Shown here one piece after another: positions 32,596 through 41,310 of a stretch of DNA of 64,000 nucleotides (the first letter of the stretch is position 1; each line of letters starts with the position of its first letter). The notes beneath the pieces are model-generated. The model was given only the letters and a program-made list of their open reading frames with translations. It searched no databases and had not been told where the DNA came from. The position numbers and the translations under genes are program-made. Source of the stretch: Nonomuraea thailandensis (GTDB taxonomy: Bacteria > Actinomycetota > Actinomycetes > Streptosporangiales > Streptosporangiaceae); NCBI RefSeq assembly GCF_024172165.1, contig NZ_JAMZEB010000004.1, positions 1 through 64,000 of the forward strand, given 5' to 3'.

Positions 32596-34188
32596 GTGGA
32601 ACCCATCAGCGTGATCATCTGGCTGTGGCTCAGCTGGGGCGTCACCAGCATGCTGCTGGACAAGGGCGAGGCGGCCCAGGAGTCGGATGACAAGGCCGCC
32701 GGCACCGGCGGCGACGAACAGGACAACACCGAGGCCGTACGCCGCAACCTGCGCGAGCGGCTGGACGCCAATACCGAGGACGCCCGCCAGACCGACTGGG
32801 GCAATCCCGGGTGGTGGCTGCGGGCCCTGCTGGGCGCGGCCTGGAAGCCCGTCACGGACGTGCGCCGCGGCGGCCAGTGGGTGCGCGACCGCTTCGACCG
32901 GGACGACGACACCAGCGGCGACACCGCCCAGGCCAGCGACGACGACCGGCGCGACGACGGCCAGGACGACGGTCGGAACGACGGCGATCGTCACGCCGAT
33001 GACCAGCGCGCGCAGGACCAGGACGACCAGCGCGGCGGTGACCAGCGTGAGGCCGACGACCGTAGCGACGAAGACGACGGTCGGGAGGACGACGAACGGC
33101 CCGGTGCCGAGCGCGGCGAGGATGACCAGGCCAGCGACGACGATGACGACGATGATGACGACGCCTCCGCCTACTGGCGACGGTGGTGGCAGCGACGTCG
33201 CCGCAGCCGGGCGGACGAACACGACGGCGCCGACCATGACGGGGACCAGGGCGAGGACTACGAGGTCGAGGTCGTCGGCACCTACCCCAATCGCGACTCC
33301 GATCCCCGTGCGCTGAGGCCGGCCGTTCGGGAGCTGACCGCGCCGCAGGACGGCGAGGCCCGGCCCGAAGAGTCGTACGACGACCTACCTGACCGGTCCG
33401 ACGACCACCCCGATGACCGCCGTGGTGCGGGCGAACTGCCCGCTCCCAAGCACACCGTGCGCGACGACTACACCGTGCTGTGGGGGCGGTGGCGCATGCG
33501 CCGCCATGTCGAGGTCGAGCGCGCGGCGGCAGAGGCGGAGGCTGACGCGGCGCCGATCGCGCCTATCGAGGTCGGCCCCCGCGAGGCGCCCCAGGTGCCG
33601 CATCCCCGCAGCGGAACCCTCACGACGCCCTCTGCCCCGCGTGACCTTGCGCCGCCGGTGCAGACCGAGCTTCCACCGCGCCCGGCCGGGGCGGTGGCCG
33701 CCATAGCAGGCCCCGGCGCGGTCCGCGCCGGCGAACCCCAGATGGAAGGGACCGAAGACGTGGCCAAGTACGTCGCCATCCCGGGGGCCAACGCGCCCAA
33801 GACCAGCATGGACGTGGGCGGCAACACCCACGACGACGCCGTCGACCTGTCCAAGAAGATCGTCCGCGCGGTCGACATGACCGCTGACCCCGCCGAGCAG
33901 GCCGAACTGATGATCAGGGCGTCGCTGAAGGCGTCCTGGAACGCCCTGGACGCGCTGGCGGCCGCCGGGATCGGCGGCCCCGTGCTGAACAAGTGGGCGG
34001 ACGCGGTCATCGCCCTGGAGACCGCCTCCCAGACCGCCGCCCAGCTGCGCAAGGACATCGCCGCGGCCAACAACGTGGCCGCGGCCGCGATGAACGTCCA
34101 GCGCAAGACCGGCGACAACATCCAGGCCGCCGTCCAGGCCGCGGGCAAGTCCGCCGCCGAGTCGACCCGCTACTACGGCAAGCGCTGA
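32596..34188 (+). CDS. Membrane-anchored Asp/Arg-rich low-complexity protein (530 aa)
   Basis: GTG start. Residues 1-18 are one hydrophobic anchor (VIIWLWLSWGVTSMLL). Residues about 95-200 are a long run of Asp, Arg and Gln (DDRRDDGQDDGRNDGDRHAD and similar) with a DDDDDDDD patch. Residues 230-385 are Pro-rich. The last 145 residues are an Ala-rich helical domain (DDAVDLSKKIVRAVDMTADPAEQAELMIRASLKASWNALDALAAAG). It lies just before the TraB-like ATPase gene and may be a scaffold or surface component; the function is unknown. Confidence 0.6.
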   Translation: MEPISVIIWLWLSWGVTSMLLDKGEAAQESDDKAAGTGGDEQDNTEAVRRNLRERLDANTEDARQTDWGNPGWWLRALLGAAWKPVTDVRRGGQWVRDRFDRDDDTSGDTAQASDDDRRDDGQDDGRNDGDRHADDQRAQDQDDQRGGDQREADDRSDEDDGREDDERPGAERGEDDQASDDDDDDDDDASAYWRRWWQRRRRSRADEHDGADHDGDQGEDYEVEVVGTYPNRDSDPRALRPAVRELTAPQDGEARPEESYDDLPDRSDDHPDDRRGAGELPAPKHTVRDDYTVLWGRWRMRRHVEVERAAAEAEADAAPIAPIEVGPREAPQVPHPRSGTLTTPSAPRDLAPPVQTELPPRPAGAVAAIAGPGAVRAGEPQMEGTEDVAKYVAIPGANAPKTSMDVGGNTHDDAVDLSKKIVRAVDMTADPAEQAELMIRASLKASWNALDALAAAGIGGPVLNKWADAVIALETASQTAAQLRKDIAAANNVAAAAMNVQRKTGDNIQAAVQAAGKSAAESTRYYGKR

Positions 34189-34231
34189 CCAGCCCCGACC
34201 TCTTGATCTTCCGCGAAGGAGGGACACGACA

Positions 34232-36286
34232 ATGACCATCCACATCGACCGGCAGGCCCCTTCTTCGTCCCTGCCCACCCACGACCAGCCGGACCTGGAC
34301 CTGGCTGCCCTGCCCGGCACGGAAGCGCCCGCCACCGAGCAGGCCGCCGGGCCGGTCACGGTGCCGGTCGGGGAAGAGCTCGGCAGGGCCGCCAAGAGCC
34401 TGCTGTGGGCCTCGCGCCGGGGTCTGTACCCGGTCGCCGCCATGGGCGCCCTCTACACGGCCGGGACGGTCCTGCACGAGGTCGGCGACGTGCACCCGCT
34501 GTGGGTGCTGGCCGGCGGCGCCACCACTGCAGTGGCCGGGCTGTGCGTGCGCGGGGTGCGCACCTTCCTGGCCAAGGCGCCCTGGCGGCCCCGCTGGGCG
34601 GCCGGCTGCCTGGCCGCCGCCACGGCCTGGACCGCGGCCGCGGCCACCGGAGGAGCCGGCCTGGACACGCTCATGCCGGCCACGCTGGTGGCGGGCGGCA
34701 GCCTGCTGGCCGCCCCGTGGTGGTGGACCTACCGGCTGCGCGTACGGGAAGACCGCCGCCCCACCGCCCCGGCGGCTCCGCTGGCGCTGACGGCGGCCGC
34801 GCCGGTACCGGCGATCGAGGCCGCCCACCCGCACCAGGTCGCCTGGGGCGAGCACGTCGGCGGCCCGCGTGGCCAGCTGGAGTTCAGCAGCCTGATCGAC
34901 CCCGAGCCGGTCGCCGATCACCGGGGCGAGCCGAACGGCACGGCCTGGATCATCGACGGCGGGCCCGCCCGGCACACCTACGGCGACATGCGCAACGCCA
35001 TGGAGGACATCAAGGCCACGCTGGACCGGCCGCACGTGGATTCCCTGATCTATCTGGACCAGGACCCGCAGCAGTACAAGACGCGCGGCAAGCTGATCGT
35101 GCTGGAGCGCAACCCGCTGATCCAGGAGATCATGTGGCCCGGCCCCAGCCTCGACCCCGACAGCGGGCTGGTGCCGATCTCGGTCTACCCGGACGGGTCC
35201 GGCTGGGCGTTCTACCCGCTGTACGTGCCGGGCTGGGGCGTGCCGCACGACCTGTTCGCCGGCGCGCCCGGCACCGGCAAGTCCAGCCTGATCCACCTGG
35301 TGGCCGGCGAGTCGCTGAACATCGGCAGCGCGGTGCTGCTGTACGACCCGCACGGCGGCGGCAGCTTCGAGCACCTGGTGCCGCGCACCACCCGCTCGTT
35401 CCTGGACGCCGGCGAGATCTACGCCGGGATGCGCGGCCTGGAGGCCGCCCACGCCGAACGGATCGCGATCTTGCACGAGGTCGGCGAGACGCGCATGGGT
35501 CCCGAGTACGGCCACCCGATCATCCACGCCGTCATCGATGAGGCCTCCCACCAGGCGGTGCTGGGCAACCCGCTGATCAGCCAGATCCTCACCCCGATCG
35601 GCCGGGAGGGCCGCAAGCTGTGGATCAAGCTGACCGTGGCGCTGCAGAACCCGGGCGTGGAAGAGGGCTTCCACGACAACGGTGAACTGCTGGACCTGCT
35701 GCTGGCCGGAAACGTGGTGCTGTTCCGGGTCGCCTCCAACCGCATCACCCGCAACATCAAGGTCGGCGACGTCGAGGTCGCCCCGCACCTGCTGCCGCCC
35801 TACTTCGACCGGGAGCAGAAGCTGCTGACCACCGGCCTGGGCTACGTGCTTACCGGCACGCCGCGCGAGCTGCCCTCCCGCACCGCCAAGGTGCTCGCCC
35901 GGACGTTCACCAGCACGGTGCCGATGGGCTCGCCGTTCGACGACCGCACCGGCGAGGCGTTCGAGCGCGGCTACGCGCGCGGCATCGTCGAGCTCGAGCG
36001 GCTGGCCGAACAGAGCCAGCGATCAAGCAGCCGGCCCGGCGACGGTGACGACGGCGGCGGCCGCACCCTGCACGCGGTGCCCAGCTCCCCGGCCGACCCG
36101 ACCGCCAAGGACGCGCTGATCGAGCTGTTCCAGCAGCGCGAGCACGTGACCATCGCCGACATCCGCAACGCCGAGATCTGCTCTCCCTCCCGCGCCTACG
36201 ACCTGCTGAACGAGCTGCTGAACAAGGAGCTCATCGAACGGGTCGAGGGCGTGCGCGGCCGCTACCGGTGGAAGGCGGCCTCATGA
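34232..36286 (+). CDS. FtsK/TraB-like conjugal DNA-transfer ATPase with C-terminal wHTH
   Basis: 684 aa. Residues 70-170 hold several membrane segments (LYPVAAMGALYTAGTVLHEV, LWVLAGGATTAVAGLCV, LAAATAWTAAAATGG). A RecA-like motor domain follows with Walker A GAPGTGKSS (K350) and Walker B-like IIHAVIDEASH. After a linker the C-terminus (residues 620-684: KDALIELFQQREHVTIADIRNAEICSPSRAYDLLNELLNKELIERVEG) is a winged helix. This fits a coupling protein or TraB-type translocase that recognises DNA through the wHTH. It is in the same series as the membrane proteins before it. Confidence 0.82.
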   Translation: MTIHIDRQAPSSSLPTHDQPDLDLAALPGTEAPATEQAAGPVTVPVGEELGRAAKSLLWASRRGLYPVAAMGALYTAGTVLHEVGDVHPLWVLAGGATTAVAGLCVRGVRTFLAKAPWRPRWAAGCLAAATAWTAAAATGGAGLDTLMPATLVAGGSLLAAPWWWTYRLRVREDRRPTAPAAPLALTAAAPVPAIEAAHPHQVAWGEHVGGPRGQLEFSSLIDPEPVADHRGEPNGTAWIIDGGPARHTYGDMRNAMEDIKATLDRPHVDSLIYLDQDPQQYKTRGKLIVLERNPLIQEIMWPGPSLDPDSGLVPISVYPDGSGWAFYPLYVPGWGVPHDLFAGAPGTGKSSLIHLVAGESLNIGSAVLLYDPHGGGSFEHLVPRTTRSFLDAGEIYAGMRGLEAAHAERIAILHEVGETRMGPEYGHPIIHAVIDEASHQAVLGNPLISQILTPIGREGRKLWIKLTVALQNPGVEEGFHDNGELLDLLLAGNVVLFRVASNRITRNIKVGDVEVAPHLLPPYFDREQKLLTTGLGYVLTGTPRELPSRTAKVLARTFTSTVPMGSPFDDRTGEAFERGYARGIVELERLAEQSQRSSSRPGDGDDGGGRTLHAVPSSPADPTAKDALIELFQQREHVTIADIRNAEICSPSRAYDLLNELLNKELIERVEGVRGRYRWKAAS

Positions 36287-36473
36287 ACCTGCCCGTGAGC
36301 GTGCCGGTGACGGTGCGTACTCCTCCTCCACTCCTCCTCCTGCCCTCCACCCCTACCGGAGGGCCGGACCCGGGGAGCGACACCCGCCCGTGCGCATGCG
36401 CGCGCGAGGGTACGGCCCGCTCCTCCTCCTGGCAACTACAAACCGTGACTTTTTCTGTGAAGGGACGACGGTC
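36287..36473. other. Gap with pyrimidine-rich tracts and CGCG element
   Basis: 187 bases with no credible gene. A 64-codon frame from 36283 is compositionally odd. There are two CTCCTCCTCC tracts (about 36315-36335 and 36418-36432), complementary to Shine-Dalgarno sequences and able to hide one by pairing. There is also CGTGCGCATGCGCGCGCGAG, akin to the CGCG-rich elements near 6635 and 57475. Confidence 0.35.
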
Positions 36474-37616
36474 ATGACCCGCCCGACGACGGCCACCACG
36501 CACCCGCAGCCCAGCCATGGGCTGGGCCTGTGGTGGACCATCTTGATCACGGGATGCGCCATCTCGGTCTTCCTGAACATGTGGCACGCCCTGACCCTGG
36601 ACAAGCCGGGCACGGAGGGCGCGCTGGGCGTCATCTTCGCCCTGGTCCCGGTGCTGTTCGCGGCCATGCTCTCGCACGGCCTGGTCAGCCCCATCATCAC
36701 GTCGTGGTCCACGAAGGCGATCTTGTGGACCCGGATGGCGATCTTGAGCCTGTTCGCGGTCGCCATGCTGACCTCGATCGCCTCGCAGGCGGCGGTGATG
36801 AAGCCGTACGGCGGCGGCTACGGCGCCGAATGGTCCATCCCGCTGGTCCTGGACGCCTCCGCGCTGCTGGCCCTGAACTTCATCATCAAGGGCGCGGCCA
36901 CCGCCCGCGAGGCCGTCCGGCAGGCGGATGTCGAGGCGGAACTGGCCGCCCTGCGGGCGGAACTGAGGCCCGGCGTCGAGGCGGAAGTCCGCGCGGAACT
37001 GGCCGCAGAACATGCCGCCGCTCAGGCGGAACTGGAGGCCGAGCGCGTCGCCGCCCGGGCGGAACTGAAGACGGAACTCGCCAACGCGCGGGCGGCACTG
37101 AAGGCGGAAGCCGACCGGACCCGGGAGGCGGAACTGAAGGCCGCCTGCGACCAGACCCGCGCACAGGAGGAGGAGAAGTTCAGGGCCGTCCGCGCCCGGC
37201 TGGAAGAGGAGTACGCGGCCAGGCTGAAGCGGGCTGCGGAACAGATCACGCAGCGTGCCGCGAGCGAGACCGAGGCCCGCGTGCAGCAGGCCAGGACCGA
37301 GACCGAGGCCCGCGTCCGGCTGGAGATGGCCGGCGACCGGCCCAAGGCCCGGGCCAAGACCACCGCCGGGCCCGCCCCGCGCACCTCCACTGACGGCCTG
37401 AGCAGGCAAGAAGCCCTGGAGATCCGCCTGCAGCAGGCGCGCGCCCTGCTCACCGAAAAGCCCGACATCACCGGCGCCGAGCTGGGCCGCGCGCTGGACG
37501 TGTCCGAGCGGTACGGCCGCACGCTCCTTGCACAACTGGCCGAAGAAGCCCAGGGAACCCAGGAGGAGGAACCCCTCTCCACGACTGGCGACGTCCGCCT
37601 GCGCGCAGTCACCTAA
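36474..37616 (+). CDS. DUF2637-like membrane protein with coiled coil and C-terminal HTH
   Basis: 380 aa. Four membrane segments in residues 18-140 (LWWTILITGCAISVFLNMWHA, GALGVIFALVPVLFAAMLSHGL, AILWTRMAILSLFAVAMLTSI, IPLVLDASALLALNFIIKG) match DUF2637 proteins of actinomycete plasmids. Residues 145-290 are an Ala/Glu/Leu coiled coil. Residues about 320-370 (ALEIRLQQARALLTEKPDITGAELGRALDVSERYGRTLLAQL) form a helix-turn-helix. So it could tie DNA to the membrane. Its coiled coil is encoded with repeated GCGGAACTG words (see repeat entry). The ATG has GAAGGGA upstream. Confidence 0.72.
   Translation: MTRPTTATTHPQPSHGLGLWWTILITGCAISVFLNMWHALTLDKPGTEGALGVIFALVPVLFAAMLSHGLVSPIITSWSTKAILWTRMAILSLFAVAMLTSIASQAAVMKPYGGGYGAEWSIPLVLDASALLALNFIIKGAATAREAVRQADVEAELAALRAELRPGVEAEVRAELAAEHAAAQAELEAERVAARAELKTELANARAALKAEADRTREAELKAACDQTRAQEEEKFRAVRARLEEEYAARLKRAAEQITQRAASETEARVQQARTETEARVRLEMAGDRPKARAKTTAGPAPRTSTDGLSRQEALEIRLQQARALLTEKPDITGAELGRALDVSERYGRTLLAQLAEEAQGTQEEEPLSTTGDVRLRAVT
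36935..37136 (+). repeat. GCGGAACTG array inside the DUF2637-like gene
   Basis: Exact GCGGAACTG begins at 36936, 36957, 36993, 37026, 37059 and 37128, with degenerate copies between. Each is read as Ala-Glu-Leu. In this genome Glu is usually GAG and Ala-Glu-Leu could be written many ways, so fixed GAA use hints at DNA-level constraint. The complementary word is clustered 0.8 kb downstream. Confidence 0.5.
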
Positions 37617-37709
37617 AGCCTCTACCTGCGACGACGGGGCCCGGCAGCTGACCGGGAGTCCTCCCGCTCAGTCCTCTGTCCCTTCCCGTGACGAAACGGA
37701 GTGCATCTC

Positions 37710-37829
37710 ATGCGTCCCACAGCCTTCAACATGATCATGTTCGTTCTGGTGTTCGCCTTGATCATCGCCGGGCTGATCACACTCGGTAACACCTTGCTCG
37801 GGGAGGCGGGACTGCTGGACCCGCCCTGA
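37710..37829 (+). CDS. Small single-TM protein (39 aa)
   Basis: ATG with ACGGAG 9 bases upstream. The product is MRPTAFNMIMFVLVFALIIAGLITLGNTL with a short tail GEAGLLDPP. It is a clear membrane helix near the N-terminus with a basic residue before it. Small hydrophobic Spd-like proteins are usual in actinomycete spread operons. It sits between the DUF2637-like gene and the repeat array. Confidence 0.6.
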   Translation: MRPTAFNMIMFVLVFALIIAGLITLGNTLLGEAGLLDPP

Positions 37830-37881
37830 CACCCGCGGGAGGCAGGGGCCACACCGGCTCTGCCACCCGGGAAGGACGGGC

Positions 37882-38095
37882 CGGTTCCGCGGCTCGGTTC
37901 CGCCCCCACATGGGGCTCGGTTCCGGCCTCAGTTCCGCCCACGGCAGGCCGTCAGTTCCGCCCCCGCCGGATCTCAGTTCCGCCCCCAGTTCCCCTTCCG
38001 GTTCCGCCTCCAGTTCCGCTCCCGAGGCCCTGTACTTCCGCCTCCCACAGTTCCGCCCGCCCGTCCAGTTCCGCCCCCGCAAAGTTCCGCCCCCG
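37882..38095 (-). repeat. Non-coding array of CAGTTCCGC repeats before ftsK
   Basis: About 13 copies of RGTTCCGC or close variants in 214 bases, at 12-23 bp spacing. Exact CAGTTCCGC begins at 37930, 37953, 37975, 38011, 38048 and 38066; many copies continue as CCCCC. This is the reverse complement of the GCGGAACTG array at 36935-37136. Lying just upstream of a gene for an FtsK with a gamma domain, it resembles the short recognition repeats (TRS, KOPS, SRS) that load such translocases. Confidence 0.6.
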
Positions 38096-38127
38096 CCCGC
38101 CGACAGCTGATCACCAAGGAGCACGTC

Positions 38128-40605
38128 ATGACCGCCAGCCCGTCCCGCCGGATCAAGACCCGCCGCGCCGGCCCCGCCGCGCGTCCGGCAGCCACCAACC
38201 GCCTCGCCCAGGCCATCGCCCCGTCCCCGACCGCCAGAGCGGCCAAGCGGGCGGCCTCCGCCTGGCGCGCCGCCGCCGCCGGAGTCGGCCGTACGGTGCG
38301 GGCGGCCGGCACCGGCACCGCCACCTCGCCCGCCTACCCCTGTGACGGCATCGGCTTCGGCCTGGCGCTGAGCGCGCTGCTGCTGGCGGCTGCCGCCTGG
38401 AGCACCTTCAGCAACCCGCTCATCGATCTGGCCCGCATCCTGGCCCGGGCCCTGATCGGCGACCTGATCATGCTCGCGCCGGTGATCGCCATGGTGCTGG
38501 CCTGGCAGCTGCTGCGCGGACCGGCCGGCAAGGGCGAAAAGGTGCGCCTCAGCGTCGGCTGGGCCGTCGTGACGGCCACCGGCGCCGCCCTGGCGCATCT
38601 GGCCGGCGGCGCCCCTCATCTGCAGGACGTGCACGCCATCGTCGCCGCCGGCGGCCTGATCGGCATCAGCGTCGCCAGCCCCGCGGCGGTGCTGCCCACC
38701 GGATGGGTCATCACCGTCCTGGTCGCCGCGCTGATCGGCGGACTGCTGACCGCGATCCGCACCCCACAGCGGCTCCTGCAGCGCCGCCTGGCGCAACTGC
38801 GCGCCCCCCAGGCCACCACCGCCGCATCGCCCGCCCAGCCGCCCATGGACCACCCCGGCGATCAGGACCAGGTGGACGCGCACGGCCAGCCGACCCGCCC
38901 GGTCGTCGTGCCGATCCGGCGGCCGGTCAACCCTGACCTGCTCACCGACAGCTCCCCCTACGACAGCCCCGTCGTGGGTGAGCAGCCCCCGACCGGGGCC
39001 CCGAACCCGGCGTCATCGACCAGCACCACCAGCCCGGCCGCCACGAACGCGGTCCCGGCCGCTCAGCCCGTCGACGGCGGCCCCGAAGGCGCCGCCGTCA
39101 CGCCCATGCCGGTGCGGCCGGCGGTCGTGCCCAGCCTGAGCCTGCTGCGCCCCGGCCCGATGCCCCGGGCCGGGGCCGACGCCAACCAGCGGGTGGTCGA
39201 GGCCATCGACGGCGTGCTCGCCGAGTTCAACGTGGCCGCCGGCGTCAAGCGCTACACCCGCGGCCCGACCATCACCCGCTACGAGATCGAGATCGAGCCC
39301 GGCGTCAAGGTCGAAAAGGTCACCGCGCTGACCAAGAACATCACCTACGCCGTCGGCTCGGCGGACGTGCGAATCCTGGCGCCGGTGCCGGGCAAGTCCG
39401 CGATTGGCGTGGAGATCCCCAACACCGACAAGGACCTGGTCGCGCTCGGCGACCTGCTGCGCTCGGCGGTCGCGCAGAACGACCGCCACCCGCTCATCGT
39501 CGGCCTGGGCAAGGACGTCGAGGGCCGCACCATCCTGGCCAACCTGGCCAAGATGCCGCACCTGCTCATCGCCGGCGCGACCGGCGCTGGCAAGAGCGTG
39601 TGCGTCAACGACCTGATCACCAGCATCCTCATGCGAGCCACCCCGGACGAAGTACAGATGATCCTCATCGACCCCAAGCGGGTCGAGCTGGCCACCTACC
39701 AGGGCATCCCCCACCTGATCACGCCGATCATCACCAACCCCAAGAAGGCCGCCGAAGCCCTCGGCTGGGTCGTCGGCGAGATGGACCGCCGCTACGACGA
39801 CCTGGAGCGGCACGGCTTCAAGCACATCGACGACTTCAACGCCGCCGCCCGCGCGGGCCAGCTGACCAAGGACGACGGCACCCTGGCCAAGCCGTACGCG
39901 TACCTGCTGACGATCATCGACGAGCTGGCCGACCTGATGATGGTCGCCCCGCGCGACGTCGAGGACTCCATCGTCCGCATCACCCAGCTCGCCCGCGCCG
40001 CCGGCATCCACCTGGTGCTCGCCACCCAGCGCCCCAGCGTGGACGTGGTCACCGGCCTGATCAAGGCCAACGTGCCGTCCCGGCTCGCCTTCGCCGTCTC
40101 CAGCCTGACCGACTCCCGCGTCATCCTCGACGCCCCCGGCGCCGAGAAGCTCATCGGCCAGGGCGACGCGCTGTTCTCCCCGATGGGCGCCAGCACTCCG
40201 GTGCGGCTGCAGGCCGCCTTCGTCTCGGAGAAGGAGATCGCGGCCGTGGTCGGCTACTGGCTGCAGCAGGCCGCACCGGACCACCATGGCGACGTCTTCG
40301 ACGACACGACCACGCGGCCCGGCACCACCGGTGCGGCCGTCGACGGAGAGGACATCGGCGACGACCTGGACCTGCTGATCCAGGCCGCCGAGCTGATCGT
40401 CACCACCCAGTTCGGCTCCACCTCGATGTTGCAGCGCAAGTTGCGCGTCGGCTTCGCCAAGGCCGGCCGCCTGATGGACCTGCTTGAGCAGCGCGACGTG
40501 GTCGGCCCCAGCGAGGGCTCCAAGGCTCGCGAGGTGCTCGTCAAGCCCGATGGGCTGCCCGCCCTGCTGCAGAGCCTGCGTTCCTCCGTCTCCGCCCCGG
40601 CCTGA
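38128..40605 (+). CDS. FtsK/SpoIIIE-type DNA translocase (complete, with gamma domain)
   Basis: 825 aa. An N-terminal membrane domain has about four spans (residues 75-215). A Pro/Ala/Thr linker (215-345) is followed by the alpha domain (VVEAIDGVLAEFNVAAGVKRYTRGPTITRYEIEIEPG). The RecA motor has Walker A GATGAGKS (K489) and Walker B LLTIIDELADLM (D598, E599), plus ATQRPSVDVVTGLIKANVPSRLAF. The C-terminal gamma winged helix is DLDLLIQAAELIVTTQFGSTSMLQRKLRVGFAKAGRLMDLLEQ. The layout equals that of chromosomal FtsK/SpoIIIE rather than most plasmid TraB proteins. The gamma domain should read an 8-9 bp motif; the adjacent array is a candidate. Confidence 0.93.
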   Translation: MTASPSRRIKTRRAGPAARPAATNRLAQAIAPSPTARAAKRAASAWRAAAAGVGRTVRAAGTGTATSPAYPCDGIGFGLALSALLLAAAAWSTFSNPLIDLARILARALIGDLIMLAPVIAMVLAWQLLRGPAGKGEKVRLSVGWAVVTATGAALAHLAGGAPHLQDVHAIVAAGGLIGISVASPAAVLPTGWVITVLVAALIGGLLTAIRTPQRLLQRRLAQLRAPQATTAASPAQPPMDHPGDQDQVDAHGQPTRPVVVPIRRPVNPDLLTDSSPYDSPVVGEQPPTGAPNPASSTSTTSPAATNAVPAAQPVDGGPEGAAVTPMPVRPAVVPSLSLLRPGPMPRAGADANQRVVEAIDGVLAEFNVAAGVKRYTRGPTITRYEIEIEPGVKVEKVTALTKNITYAVGSADVRILAPVPGKSAIGVEIPNTDKDLVALGDLLRSAVAQNDRHPLIVGLGKDVEGRTILANLAKMPHLLIAGATGAGKSVCVNDLITSILMRATPDEVQMILIDPKRVELATYQGIPHLITPIITNPKKAAEALGWVVGEMDRRYDDLERHGFKHIDDFNAAARAGQLTKDDGTLAKPYAYLLTIIDELADLMMVAPRDVEDSIVRITQLARAAGIHLVLATQRPSVDVVTGLIKANVPSRLAFAVSSLTDSRVILDAPGAEKLIGQGDALFSPMGASTPVRLQAAFVSEKEIAAVVGYWLQQAAPDHHGDVFDDTTTRPGTTGAAVDGEDIGDDLDLLIQAAELIVTTQFGSTSMLQRKLRVGFAKAGRLMDLLEQRDVVGPSEGSKAREVLVKPDGLPALLQSLRSSVSAPA

Positions 40606-40637
40606 CCCCTCCACCACGGATCCCAGAGGACACATCG

Positions 40638-41279
40638 ATGACGCTCACGTACACCGCCCGCGCCGGCGCCGGGCGTGCCGACGGCGCTCACCGCCCGATC
40701 ACGCTCATCTCCTTCGGCTACCTGCACCAGCCCGGCGAGAGGCCGCCGGCCGCCGACCGGGTCGAGGACGTCCGCAAGCGGCTGCGTGACCCGGCGGCCG
40801 CCCGCGACGGCGGCATCCTCGACTTGGACGGCCGCGATCCGCGCGTCCAGCAGATCGTCCTGGCCACGCCCGGTGCCGCCGAACTGCTCGACAACCTGAC
40901 CGCCTACGCCGAACTGCCCGCCGGGCCACGCAGCATCGCGATCGGGTGCGCCGGGGGCAAACACCGCGCCTGCGCTCTGGTTCAGCTACTGGGCGAGCGG
41001 CTGCGCGAGCGCGGCCACCGGGTCGTGATCGACCACCGCCACGCCCACTTGCCCCGCGTCCTGGCGCCCGCCGGCGACCCGGTCGACGACGCGGCGGACC
41101 GGCTGCAGCGGCGGGCGCTGCGGGGCTACGCCGAGTGCATGATCACGGTAATCCCGCTGCTGATCGCCGCCCTGAGCGGTGCTCCCGGACCGGTCGTGAT
41201 CGTCCTGGCCGTGCTGTTCGTCGTGGCGCTGATCCGCTGGATCCGCCTGGCCCCGCTCCCGTCCGGCACCCACCGCTGA
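40638..41279 (+). CDS. RapZ C-terminal-like protein with membrane anchor
   Basis: 213 aa. Residues 20-145 match the RapZ/YvcJ C-terminal domain: LISFGYLHQPGERPPAADRVEDVRKRLRDP, then IAIGCAGGKHRACALVQLLGERLRERGHRVVIDHRH (the CXGGXHR loop). No P-loop kinase domain precedes it. Residues 168-203 form a membrane segment (CMITVIPLLIAALSG, VVIVLAVLFVVALIRWI). In RapZ this domain binds a small RNA or metabolite. Stand-alone copies are frequent in actinomycete mobile elements, but the membrane fusion is unusual. Confidence 0.75.
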   Translation: MTLTYTARAGAGRADGAHRPITLISFGYLHQPGERPPAADRVEDVRKRLRDPAAARDGGILDLDGRDPRVQQIVLATPGAAELLDNLTAYAELPAGPRSIAIGCAGGKHRACALVQLLGERLRERGHRVVIDHRHAHLPRVLAPAGDPVDDAADRLQRRALRGYAECMITVIPLLIAALSGAPGPVVIVLAVLFVVALIRWIRLAPLPSGTHR

Positions 41280-41310
41280 TCACGCGGCGCTACCCGTCCT
41301 GGAGGACTAC

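Noticed and set aside
32881..33180. GACGAC-rich tract as a possible tandem DNA repeat or CRISPR-like array
   Set aside because: It is an irregular Asp/Arg codon run in one reading frame, without constant repeat and spacer lengths.
36283..36477. 64-codon frame between the TraB-like and DUF2637-like genes
   Set aside because: Both ends show ATGA overlaps, but the peptide (Pro/Leu/Ser tracts from CTCCTCC repeats) is not protein-like.
39013..40635. 540-codon minus-strand frame opposite ftsK
   Set aside because: Composition is that of a GC-rich shadow; the plus strand carries a complete FtsK.
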